This document shows, piece after piece, positions 8,951 to 16,696 of a stretch of DNA of 64,000 bases. The position numbers were made by a program, and so were the translations under genes. This stretch comes from Candidatus Accumulibacter sp. 66-26 (GTDB lineage: Bacteria; Pseudomonadota; Gammaproteobacteria; Burkholderiales; Rhodocyclaceae). Location: positions 35,940 through 99,939 of the forward strand of contig MKUH01000030.1 of assembly GCA_001897745.1 (NCBI GenBank). The letters are read 5' to 3'. Under the pieces are notes generated by a model. The model was not told where the DNA came from. It ran no database searches and was given only the letters and a program-made list of their open reading frames with translations. Each line of letters begins with the position of its first letter. Positions within the stretch are counted from its first letter, which is position 1.

Positions 8951-8985
8951 TAGAGCCGTGGGTTCGATTCCCATCGCCCGCTCCA
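8951..8985 (+). tRNA. glyT-like (CCC): tRNA-Gly(CCC), 3' exon
   Basis: This segment supplies TAG of the anticodon stem, the variable loop AGCC, the T-arm (GTGGG, TTCGATT, CCCAT), the acceptor strand CGCCCGC and TCCA. It completes the tRNA started at 6119. Its last 24 bases also form the left attachment site of the ICE, so two mobile elements share this gene. Confidence 0.88.
8962..8985 (+). other. attL: attL: ICE attachment site in the tRNA-Gly 3' end
   Basis: The 24 bases from the T-arm to CCA precede the integrase gene, the position used by ICEclc/PAGI-2-type integrases, which target tRNA-Gly 3' ends. The core length cannot be fixed without attR. The tRNA-Gly inside the intron ends in the same sequence with one base changed (7148-7171), so it could act as a secondary site. 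Confidence 0.7.
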
Positions 8986-9111
8986 CCACCCACATTCCGC
9001 GGTGTTCCGTGAAAGTCCAGGTTGTTCTGCAAGCCATTGATCAATAATCGATTTTTGGCGACGCGACAGTCCAGTGACGTCCACTGAAATCCACCGACAG
9101 CAAGTCATTTT

Positions 9112-9135
9112 AAGTCCACAATTAAGTCCACAATT
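9112..9135 (+). repeat. Tandem 12-bp direct repeat between attL and the integrase gene
   Basis: AAGTCCACAATT occurs twice without a gap (9112-9123, 9124-9135). Related GTCCA/ATCCA words occur just upstream (9069-9095). Short direct repeats between an att core and its integrase gene are typical arm-type binding sites for the integrase or excisionase; here that is an inference. The rest of 8986-9224 shows no gene. Confidence 0.5.
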
Positions 9136-9224
9136 GCGGATGCGGCTGATAGCGGATTGTTGCTGGATGGCTGCGGCCTGCGAAACGAACATCTGGCTCC
9201 TGACCCATGTTCAGGAGCTGGCGC

Positions 9225-11075
9225 ATGGCACTCTCAGATCTGGCTATCCGGCAAGCCAAGGCTACCGGCAAGGCCTACACACTTCGCGATATCGATGGGC
9301 TTTCGTTGGCGGTCAGCGCCAGCGGTGGCCGAACCTGGCATTTCCGTTACTACTGGCTTGATCGGCAGAAGCGCATGTCCCTGGGGACCTATCCGGAGGT
9401 TTCCCTTCGCGAGGCGCGGGGTCTGCGCGATGAAGCACGGGCCCTGCTCGCCAAGGGCGTCAATCCCCACTCGCATCGCAAGCAGAAGCGGGCTGTGGTC
9501 AAGCTTGCCGGCGAGAACACCTTCGAGGTGATCTACCGAAAGTGGCTGGCCCATCGCGAACTCAGCCTCAAGAAGGGGCGCCAGACCACCCTCTCGATTC
9601 TTCCCCGAGTCTTTGCCAAGGACGTGTTGCCCTTCTTGGGCAAACATACGATCTACGAGATCAAGCGGCCCGATCTGCTGGAGGTGATTGCCCGAATCGA
9701 GCGGCGCAAGGCGCTGTCGGTCGCGGAAAAGGTCCGAACCTGGTTCAACCAGTTGTTCCGTTACGCCCTCGTAGTGGTCCCCGGCCTGGAGCAGAACCCG
9801 GCCTCCGATCTCGATGTGGTGGCTCTGCCCTTGCCGCCCGTCAATCACAACCCGTTCCTGCGCATGGGCGATCTGCCCAAACTCATGCAGCGCCTGCGCA
9901 AGTACCGTGGTCGCCTGCAGACACAACTCGGCCTGAGGTTGTTGCTGCTGACGGGAGTTCGCACGGGTGAGCTGCGCCAGGCGACGCCGGATCAGTTCGA
10001 TCTCGATCAGGGGGTGTGGGTGATTCCTCCCGAGGTCGTGAAGCAACTTCAACTGGACATGCGCAAGAAGCGGCAATTGCCCCGGGACATCCCACCTTAC
10101 ATCGTGCCGCTGTCGGTGCAGGCGATGGAAATCGTCCGGCACTTGCTGGAAGAGTTCAAACCGGCTCAGCGCTACCTACTGCGCCACGACAGTGAAATGA
10201 AGAAGCGCATCAGCGAGAACACGCTCAACAACGCGCTCAAACGCATGGGCTATCGCGATCTGCTGACCGGGCATGGCATGCGCGCCACCATGTCCACCGC
10301 ACTCAACGAGATCGGCTATCCCAAGGTATGGATCGACGCACAACTATCCCACGTCGATCCCAACAAGGTCAGCGCCACCTACAATCACGCCGAGTACGTG
10401 GAACAGCGTCGGCGCATGATGCAGGACTGGGCGGACCGCCTTGATCTGTTCGAACAGAATATGCTCGAGGCGGCGAGCATGCCGCTGACCGTGCATCTGG
10501 AAGGTGTTCCTCTGGCTGCCGACGCCGATGTCTCCGGTCCTTCATCAAGACAGGTGACGGCCCCGTTGTTGATCGTCATGAAGCCGGCGGACAGCTTGCC
10601 GCTGGTGACCGCCGCCACCCACCGTCTGCCGGCTGTCAGCCTGCCTCGATCGGTGATGGACGCACCTGTCTCCGATATCCAACGCAAGCGGATGGAACTG
10701 GTGGATCTGTTCCAAGCGCCCCACAACCTGCCCGTGGCCGAGTTTGCCAAAATGGCCGGGAAATCCCGGCGCTGGATCAGCTACGAGATTCAGGCTGGCA
10801 ATCTGCTGGCGCTCAATCTGGGCAACCGTGGGCAGCGCGTACCGGACTGGCATCTCGATCCAGTCAAGCATGCCTTGATTCAGGCAGTGTTGAAGTTGAA
10901 CCGGGGGGCTGATCCATGGCAGATCTACCACGCGCTCGTACAACCAAGAGCGGCATTGCGGGGCAGATCGGTACTGGATAGCGTCTCTGCGAGCAATCTG
11001 GACAAGCTCATCGTGACGGTGAGTGCAACTGTGAAAGAGGGCGAGTGGACGTCGCAGCAACTGCGGTTCGCGTAA
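9225..11075 (+). CDS. int: ICE tyrosine recombinase (IntB13/P4-type integrase)
   Basis: A 616-aa site-specific recombinase. The N-terminal DUF4102-like domain (LSDLAIRQAKATGKAYTLRD), the catalytic segment LLLTGVRTGELR, the GHGMRATMST box and the LSHVDPNKVSATYNHAEY tyrosine box are in order. About 180 residues follow the tyrosine, a long C-terminal extension shared with IntB13 of ICEclc. The ATG at 9225 is preceded by GGAG at a good distance; an ATG at 9207 is less well placed. Orientation away from attL matches an integrase transcribed into its element. Confidence 0.95.
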   Translation: MALSDLAIRQAKATGKAYTLRDIDGLSLAVSASGGRTWHFRYYWLDRQKRMSLGTYPEVSLREARGLRDEARALLAKGVNPHSHRKQKRAVVKLAGENTFEVIYRKWLAHRELSLKKGRQTTLSILPRVFAKDVLPFLGKHTIYEIKRPDLLEVIARIERRKALSVAEKVRTWFNQLFRYALVVVPGLEQNPASDLDVVALPLPPVNHNPFLRMGDLPKLMQRLRKYRGRLQTQLGLRLLLLTGVRTGELRQATPDQFDLDQGVWVIPPEVVKQLQLDMRKKRQLPRDIPPYIVPLSVQAMEIVRHLLEEFKPAQRYLLRHDSEMKKRISENTLNNALKRMGYRDLLTGHGMRATMSTALNEIGYPKVWIDAQLSHVDPNKVSATYNHAEYVEQRRRMMQDWADRLDLFEQNMLEAASMPLTVHLEGVPLAADADVSGPSSRQVTAPLLIVMKPADSLPLVTAATHRLPAVSLPRSVMDAPVSDIQRKRMELVDLFQAPHNLPVAEFAKMAGKSRRWISYEIQAGNLLALNLGNRGQRVPDWHLDPVKHALIQAVLKLNRGADPWQIYHALVQPRAALRGRSVLDSVSASNLDKLIVTVSATVKEGEWTSQQLRFA

Positions 11076-11101
11076 TAACAACCGAGCAAATCGATGCCGC
11101 C

Positions 11102-11722
11102 TCATGCCGCTGATCCGAGGCGGCGCACAAACTGTGTTTCGACTTCGCTCAGGGGGCGCAGCGGGTAACAGAGGTAGGCCAATACGACGCTCGGTTTTCC
11201 CTGCAGAGGCCTGACAGTCAGGCCGTGCCGCTCATAGCGGAACAGCCTGGTCATCGGCGCGATCGCGATGCCATAGCCTGCCGCAACCAGGGTCATTGCC
11301 AGATCGAAGGTGGGTGCGGCGGGCTCGGAGGTTTCTTGCGCGATCAGGAAAAGCCGCCGCATTTCGGCGGGCCACGGTTCTTTCGCATCGATAATGCCCT
11401 GCGCGTGGATCACCTGTTGCGGGGATATTTCGCTGCAGGGCACTTCCGGATAAGCGAGCAGGTGCGAGCGTTTGGCCAGAGCGACTCCAAGCGTGTCGAA
11501 CCAGATGGCTTCTTTGCTTTGGCCGGGTGGGATCCTGTTGGAGGTAGAGAGAACCAGATTGGGCTCTTCGCCAACCAGTTGGGCCTCGGCGAGTCTGACT
11601 GGTACCTCCGGTACTTCTGCGCGCTGCAAAGCAAGAGCGCCGACAAGCTGGGGCGGTATCCAGTCGCCAACCACGGTTAGCTGAATCGCTTTGAAGACCT
11701 TGCTTGATTTCACGTCAGGCAA
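11102..11722 (-). CDS. LysR-type effector-binding domain protein lacking a DNA-binding domain
   Basis: A 206-aa protein made only of a LysR substrate-binding fold, from LTVVGDWIPPQLVGAL through MTLVAAGYGIAIAPMTRLF to LSEVETQFVRRL. The usual 60-residue N-terminal helix-turn-helix is absent and no HTH-like remnant is encoded just upstream; the gene begins cleanly and faces the XRE gene. It may be a truncated regulator or a ligand-sensing partner. It lies convergent to the integrase gene, 26 bases away. Confidence 0.65.
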   Translation of the reverse strand: MPDVKSSKVFKAIQLTVVGDWIPPQLVGALALQRAEVPEVPVRLAEAQLVGEEPNLVLSTSNRIPPGQSKEAIWFDTLGVALAKRSHLLAYPEVPCSEISPQQVIHAQGIIDAKEPWPAEMRRLFLIAQETSEPAAPTFDLAMTLVAAGYGIAIAPMTRLFRYERHGLTVRPLQGKPSVVLAYLCYPLRPLSEVETQFVRRLGSAA

Positions 11723-11763
11723 CCTCTTTCTATCAACTCAAACGGCTGCGGCGGCGCGAATGA

Positions 11764-11775
11764 GTTAAATTTAAC
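11764..11775. promoter_or_regulatory. Palindrome in the divergent LysR-like/XRE intergenic region
   Basis: GTTAAATTTAAC is a perfect 12-bp palindrome between two divergent regulatory genes, followed by GTGGTTTAAAT. It is a plausible operator for the XRE protein encoded next to it. Confidence 0.4.
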
Positions 11776-11812
11776 GTGGTTTAAATCCTGACGGTAATCG
11801 ACGCTTTTGGCA

Positions 11813-12115
11813 ATGCAAAAGCGATCGATTCAACGAGGCCGACCCACCGGCACTACTACCTACGAAGCGGAACCTGCCATCGCTTTCGGGGCGGTTGTGC
11901 GCGAAGAAAGAACCAAACAGGGAGTTGCCCAGGAGACACTGGCGAATTTGGCCGGGATCGAGCGTTCCCACATGGGCAAGATCGAGCGCGGAGAACACAT
12001 GCCCACGCTTTCCTTGATCCTCAAGGTCGCCCGAGCGCTGAAATGCAGCTCGGCGCAGTTGATGATGCTCACTGAAGAGCGGTTGAAGCAGGCTTCATCT
12101 GTGTCTGTCAGTTGA
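11813..12115 (+). CDS. XRE-family transcriptional regulator
   Basis: A 100-aa protein with an HTH_3 domain at about residues 28-85 (VVREERTKQGVAQETLANLAGIERSHMGKIERGEHMPTLSLIL written here in two parts: recognition helix IERSHMGKIERGE and the flanking helices). The N-terminus is basic (QKRSIQRGRP). ATG at 11813 is preferred to the TTG two codons earlier. It is divergent from the LysR-like gene, and the two probably share a control region near the integrase. Confidence 0.85.
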   Translation: MQKRSIQRGRPTGTTTYEAEPAIAFGAVVREERTKQGVAQETLANLAGIERSHMGKIERGEHMPTLSLILKVARALKCSSAQLMMLTEERLKQASSVSVS

Positions 12116-12351
12116 AACGGGTTGGACGTACCGGGGCGCTGAATTTTGCTGGTTGGGCAGTTCAAATAATTTGGACAGAGTTGGCCTTGGGCCTCTTTGT
12201 CGGGACCATTTGGAGAGCACGATTGTCTATGCTGTAGCATTCAAGGGGCTGTGGACTGAAGGCTTAACAATTACCGGTAAGGTGCGTTTTAACTGGGAAT
12301 ATTGCACTCGGCAGGCCACGACGTATTGATATTGCATAGGCTGTGACGATA

Positions 12352-12762
12352 ATGGACGAATCGACACCGAGTATTGCTGAGCTTACTGTGACTATTCTTG
12401 CCCTGAAGGTTGGAAAAAAGCAGTTCACCAAGCAGTTATTTTCTCAGCTCCCCAGAATGGAGTTTTGCGGTGAGGGCGGGCGAGTCCGCGAAGGTGTTAA
12501 ACCTTGGGGTGTTGTTCGGCCGGATGGAAGCCGGTTTGGCGGCTGGCTGATTTATGAGCATGAAGGAACGCTCTATCGCGCACAGCTCATTCAAGCACGA
12601 AGCCAGTCAGAGATCGAACGAGACAAGCGGAAGCTCGAACAGGATGGCTACCACTCCAGGCTGCATATGGATTTGGAGTTGAAACGCCTTGTGGAAGAAC
12701 CGGAAAGAGCTATGCACCATGCTGCAATGGCTTTGCTTCCCCAACTGTTTATCGGCGTTTAG
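12352..12762 (+). CDS. Hypothetical protein
   Basis: A 136-aa protein of unknown function. It begins MDESTPSIAELTVTILALK, contains GVVRPDGSRFGGWLIYEHEG and a charged helix QSEIERDKRKLEQDG, and ends LPQLFIGV. No catalytic motif or membrane segment is visible. A GTG three codons earlier is an alternative start. It stands alone between the regulator and the convergent relaxase gene; the 236 bases upstream show no other feature. Confidence 0.6.
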   Translation: MDESTPSIAELTVTILALKVGKKQFTKQLFSQLPRMEFCGEGGRVREGVKPWGVVRPDGSRFGGWLIYEHEGTLYRAQLIQARSQSEIERDKRKLEQDGYHSRLHMDLELKRLVEEPERAMHHAAMALLPQLFIGV

Positions 12763-12801
12763 TTCTCCCGTCACTTCAAGAATAAGTGACCACCTTTTTT
12801 C

Positions 12802-14625
12802 CTAAAGAGCGATCTCCTTCTCTTGTTGCACTGTGCCCAGACGCAGGTATGGGTTGTCGGGCGGCACTTCGGAGAACACCGTTTGAGGATCGATCAGCAG
12901 GTAGCCATGCAGCCGGCGCGATTTGCGTGGCCCGGTGACTTCGCAGGTCCAGATATTCAGCCCACTGGCCTGTTTGCGGTGTTGGCCCAGTTTTTCGAAA
13001 CGCTTCTGTACCCACTGCCATCCCTCGAGCTTGTCCGCCTTGGCCTGCGTGGCGACCAGGGGGTGTTCCTGGGCGTAGCGTTGAAACACGCCGGGGCTGA
13101 CCAGATAGGCCGTGCCGTCGACGGTGTGCACCTGGGCTTTGGCGTCGTTGATGATCAGCCTGTGCATCTGGATGCTCTGGGAGAGCCATGCCATGAAGTG
13201 TTCGCCGGAGGGAATAGCGGCTTGCTGGTGTGTGGGTCCGTTCGTGCTGGGGGGCAACGCAATGTTCGCTTTCACAGCTACTTCTGGCTCTGGCGTCGAT
13301 GGTGCTGATGCTGCCGGTGTCGTTACCTCAAGCAGGTCGAGCAATGCGCCAAGGCCAGTGTCTGCGGTCGAAGGTATGACCGACGTGATCAAGGCCGGGG
13401 GCGGTGGCGCGATCTCCATGGGCTGGCAGTTGGTTGAATTAGGGGCAGCGATGGCCGCTTCGTCGGCCTCTGGATCGACCTGAACCTGTCCCGCGAACGG
13501 CGCCGGTCGCTCGACGGCTTCCCAGATCGCTGCCGGTGACAGTTTCAGGAAGGTGAAACTGTGCGACCAGCCAGCATCACTCGTGACCGTGGCCTTCCAG
13601 ATGGCTTTGCCGTCCGGGGTCGGCAAGGCAATGCCGTGGTCCTGCAGCACGTTGAACACTGCCGTGTTGTTCGACGGAATGCCGTCGATGCCCTGCGACA
13701 GCAGATGGGCGCGCAGCTTGTCCGAGACGGTTTTGCTCACCAGCCACAATGCATCCTGGGTCAGCCATCCATCCGAGGCCTGGGGTTGGTTCAGTTTGAG
13801 CTCTTCGCGCAGCAGGTAGCGCAGACCATCCAACAGCTTGCGCTGCAGCGCGTGTTTGGGTGCGGCCAGGGCTTTGCCGGGGTCTCCGCCCAGCTCCTGG
13901 GCTACCGAAGCTTGGTCAGCCTGGACCACCAACTCGCCCAGCGTGCCGGCATGCTCATACTGGCCGGCCAGCACGTACAGCAGCGCGGCCCAGAGGTCGG
14001 GATAGCTGGACAGCCAGTCGAGGATGGCAGCATCGAGCAGGCGGGTGTAGAGCAGCCCGGTAGCCGCGCTGTGCAGGCGGTACTCCCGATCCTTGCGGTA
14101 GCGGAAACGGTACGGCTGTCGTAGTGGGCCGTGCCAGGGATGCCAGGGGGTGCCATCCTCGTATTCGACCTGCAGGTCCACGGCGATCTTGCCGATGTCG
14201 TGTAGTAGCGCCGCGTAGGCAGTGCCGGCGGTCCAGGCCTCGGCCTGCGCAGCCTGGGCTTCAGGGCTGGCACCGACTGGCAGCAGGTGTGATTGGCGCA
14301 GCTTGAGCGCGTAGGCAACAATCTCAAGGCCGTGATCCAGCATGCCGCCTGGATAGGCGTGGTGATGGCTTTCGGACGCAGGGAACTGCTGAACCAGCTC
14401 CGCGTAGCGCTCCAGGGGCGCGAGGTACAGGGTGGCGAATTGGCGACGCGACAGCGAGGTGCGCTGCCAGATGTGTTCCAGCAGCTTCTGCCGCCGGGGT
14501 GTGGCCAGCAGCGATGCGGCCGGTTCCGGTCGCATCAGCCCTTTGCCTGGGTCGGTGGGAGATGTGGGTGTCGGTGCTGCGTCGGCTGCGGGCGACACTC
14601 GTTTGCGTTGAAACAGCGAAAGCAT
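12802..14625 (-). CDS. traI: MobH-family conjugative relaxase (TraI_2)
   Basis: A 607-aa protein that should nick the element at oriT and pilot the strand. The TraI_2 domain shows the three-histidine motif HHH (residues 87-89) within SESHHHAYPGGMLDHGLE and an HD pair at about 142-143 (LLHDIGK), features of MobH relaxases. A C-terminal TraI_2_C-like domain runs from about residue 480 (EHFMAWLSQSIQMHRLIIND). A Pro/Ala/Thr-rich linker separates them. The conjugation genes lie to its right on the same strand, separated by cargo. Confidence 0.92.
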   Translation of the reverse strand: MLSLFQRKRVSPAADAAPTPTSPTDPGKGLMRPEPAASLLATPRRQKLLEHIWQRTSLSRRQFATLYLAPLERYAELVQQFPASESHHHAYPGGMLDHGLEIVAYALKLRQSHLLPVGASPEAQAAQAEAWTAGTAYAALLHDIGKIAVDLQVEYEDGTPWHPWHGPLRQPYRFRYRKDREYRLHSAATGLLYTRLLDAAILDWLSSYPDLWAALLYVLAGQYEHAGTLGELVVQADQASVAQELGGDPGKALAAPKHALQRKLLDGLRYLLREELKLNQPQASDGWLTQDALWLVSKTVSDKLRAHLLSQGIDGIPSNNTAVFNVLQDHGIALPTPDGKAIWKATVTSDAGWSHSFTFLKLSPAAIWEAVERPAPFAGQVQVDPEADEAAIAAPNSTNCQPMEIAPPPPALITSVIPSTADTGLGALLDLLEVTTPAASAPSTPEPEVAVKANIALPPSTNGPTHQQAAIPSGEHFMAWLSQSIQMHRLIINDAKAQVHTVDGTAYLVSPGVFQRYAQEHPLVATQAKADKLEGWQWVQKRFEKLGQHRKQASGLNIWTCEVTGPRKSRRLHGYLLIDPQTVFSEVPPDNPYLRLGTVQQEKEIAL

Positions 14626-14826
14626 GGCGGAATTCGGATGACGGGCCGGTCGGGGGAGACTTTTGGCCTTTTCAGGATAGGGCCTTTCCCCTTGGCGCCC
14701 TTCCTTTGCCCCTTCCCCAACCTTTTGGCTTTTAGGAAGCCTTTGGGTATAGGGGCGTCAGCGATTGGGCGCCACGATCAATGCGGCACGGGGCAATCCC
14801 GGCAAGCCGGCGCTGCAGGATCGACG
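14626..14826. other. Relaxase upstream region, candidate oriT
   Basis: These 201 bases between the relaxase and abiEii hold no gene. They contain biased runs of CCCTT/CCTTT and short inverted repeats, for example GGCTT-TTAGG-AAGCC (about 14727-14741) and GGCGTC near 14755 with GACGTC near 14824. Relaxase origins are often next to the relaxase gene, so this is a reasonable place to look; nothing shows that it is the nick site. Confidence 0.25.
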
Positions 14827-15747
14827 TCAGGCCTGGCCCAGTCCCGAATCGAGAGCGTTGGCTTGGGCTTCAAAATCAGCCGGGCGCCGTTTGCGGAACG
14901 CCTCAAGGTTGGCAAGCTTCCACCGCAAGGCGGGCAGTTCGGCCGCGTGCGCGCACTGCATCAGCGACCAGTCGGGCTCGGCGCGCACCAACCCGCTCAG
15001 GAACTGTTGGTGACTCGTGGTCAGGCGTCGCGGCAGTTCCTGTCGTATCTGTGCACGGGCGGCGAGCAGTGTCTCCAGCGAACACTCCACTTCAGTCATG
15101 CCGACGAAAGCGCGCTCGTACTCCGCTGCGATGTCCTTGTCGTTGCCGAACAGCACTTCATGCGGCGGCCGGTTATGGCCGGCGAGGTAGAGCACGAAGC
15201 ACTCGACCATGCCATCGCTGAGGCCGCCCGATTCGTAGAGCTGCCACACGTCGAACAAGTCGCGTGGGTGCTGTCGATCCAGGGCTGCCACCAATTTGCC
15301 GGCATACAGCTCATCGCGTGCCAGAATCGGCGCCTCGAACTCGACACCGAACAGGTCGCCGGTCCTGGCGCTCAAGGGCTGGCGTTCAACCGGGAGCACC
15401 GTGCCGCGGAAGACGACGTTCACTTCGATCTTGACCTGGCTGGTGTCGTTCTCGACGATCAGCTTGGTGTCGCCGAGATCCTTGCTGCGCACCAGACGTG
15501 TCTGGATGCCCAGCCGCGCGACACGCTGAGAGATGGCAGCCAGCTCACCATTGATTGCGGCCATCGCCTCCTCACGCTGCGTTTGCCATGGTCGATACAC
15601 CACGTCGATGTCGACCGACAGGCGAGGCATGTCCTGTACGAACAGGTTGATCGCCGTGCCGCCCTTCATCGCGAAGATGTCATTGGCGAAGACATCCGGC
15701 GCGACGGTCAGCAACAGGCGAACGGTATCTGCGTAGCTTTTATCCAT
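14827..15747 (-). CDS. abiEii: Type IV toxin AbiEii (nucleotidyltransferase)
   Basis: A 306-aa AbiEii/AbiGii-type toxin. The nucleotidyltransferase signature is visible near residues 28-48 (MKGGTAINLF, then RLSVDIDVVY with two aspartates), and LARDELYAGKLVAALDRQHPRDLFDV marks the second conserved block. AbiEii toxins of this class modify tRNA or nucleotides and stop growth, giving abortive infection or element maintenance. Its start overlaps the end of the antitoxin gene by 8 bases, the usual antitoxin-first order. Confidence 0.92.
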   Translation of the reverse strand: MDKSYADTVRLLLTVAPDVFANDIFAMKGGTAINLFVQDMPRLSVDIDVVYRPWQTQREEAMAAINGELAAISQRVARLGIQTRLVRSKDLGDTKLIVENDTSQVKIEVNVVFRGTVLPVERQPLSARTGDLFGVEFEAPILARDELYAGKLVAALDRQHPRDLFDVWQLYESGGLSDGMVECFVLYLAGHNRPPHEVLFGNDKDIAAEYERAFVGMTEVECSLETLLAARAQIRQELPRRLTTSHQQFLSGLVRAEPDWSLMQCAHAAELPALRWKLANLEAFRKRRPADFEAQANALDSGLGQA

Positions 15748-16498
15748 GCGGGTTCAAACTCAACAAGGTTCCGTCGGGAAGCCGGCTCATCCAGCGCTTG
15801 TCGCTGCCCGTGCGCAGCGGATAGCGCGCCAGCAGATCGTCCGCGTCCACTAGCCCGGTCTCGCGCGCCCAAGTGAGAAACAGCCGCACGGTCTTCACGC
15901 TCGTGCAGTGGGCCAGCAGTTGGCCGAGTAAGTCCTTGCGCGGCGAGCGCACGCCGTCGAAGAGGTTGCGTGCTTCCTCCAGGCTTTGCTTGGTGCCGAC
16001 TTCGTACAGCATCTCCAGCACGGCGCGTTCGGAGGTTGATACGCGCAGCCCATCGGGCAAGCCTGGAGGTGTGGTCACGGATTTGCTGGCAAGCGCGTCA
16101 TCCGGCCAGTCGAACAGGCTGGCGTGAGCATAGCGCGCCGGAAAACGCGAGGTGAACCAAGTAGGTAGCGCGAAACGAGCATCGCCCCACAACACCAGAG
16201 TGTCACGGCTACCCAGGTTATGCCGCACGCCCTGCAGAGCCAGCGCACTCTTGCCGCCGACGTGCAGGCCTGGCACGCGTTGTTGCAGGAACTTCAACGC
16301 GCCATATACCCCGAAGTCGTCGTTCGGGAAGGCATAGATGCCGTGGGCCAGGCGCACGAGCCAGCCGCCTTCGGCGTAGCGCGCGGCGAGTTGAGCCGAC
16401 ACCCCAAGTGGTGCCAGGGTGGTCAGGTCGAACGGCGCTCCACGGGGTAGCCCCGTTTGCAGGCGCTTGATTACTTGATGACGTGAATTTGCATCCAT
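15740..16498 (-). CDS. abiEi: Type IV antitoxin AbiEi
   Basis: A 252-aa protein with an N-terminal winged-helix (HQVIKRLQTGLPRG, then GWLVRLAHGIYAFPNDD) and the AbiEi C-terminal domain. AbiEi antitoxins neutralise AbiEii without forming a stable complex and repress their own promoter. The ATG at 16498 is chosen because the upstream in-frame ATG gives a short unconserved extension (MWYFST). The region just upstream is AT-rich. Confidence 0.88.
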   Translation of the reverse strand: MDANSRHQVIKRLQTGLPRGAPFDLTTLAPLGVSAQLAARYAEGGWLVRLAHGIYAFPNDDFGVYGALKFLQQRVPGLHVGGKSALALQGVRHNLGSRDTLVLWGDARFALPTWFTSRFPARYAHASLFDWPDDALASKSVTTPPGLPDGLRVSTSERAVLEMLYEVGTKQSLEEARNLFDGVRSPRKDLLGQLLAHCTSVKTVRLFLTWARETGLVDADDLLARYPLRTGSDKRWMSRLPDGTLLSLNPHG

Positions 16499-16643
16499 AG
16501 TAGAAAAATACCACAAAATCTAATCAACGATCCTTCATCTACAGGATCGCATCGCGCAAACTAGCCTTTTAGGCTATTTTCAAGACCAAATTTAATCAGC
16601 CAGCGGAAGTTAGCCCAAGATCATTGACATTAGACTGATGCTT

Positions 16644-16659
16644 ACGTACATTTGTACGT
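16644..16659. promoter_or_regulatory. Inverted repeat before the RHH-YfbU gene
   Basis: ACGTACA-TT-TGTACGT is a perfect inverted repeat with 7-bp arms, 37 bases before the ATG at 16697. TGTAC-type half sites are often bound by ribbon-helix-helix proteins, so autoregulation is likely. Confidence 0.5.
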
Positions 16660-16696
16660 TACTACGGAATATTGCCGTAGCTTTCTTGGGGGTTGC

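Noticed and set aside
6119..8985. Group I intron in the tRNA, as known for a tRNA-Ile in Azoarcus
   Set aside because: The insert has a group II start, domain V, a reverse transcriptase with YADD and an HNH domain, and is far longer than tRNA group I introns.
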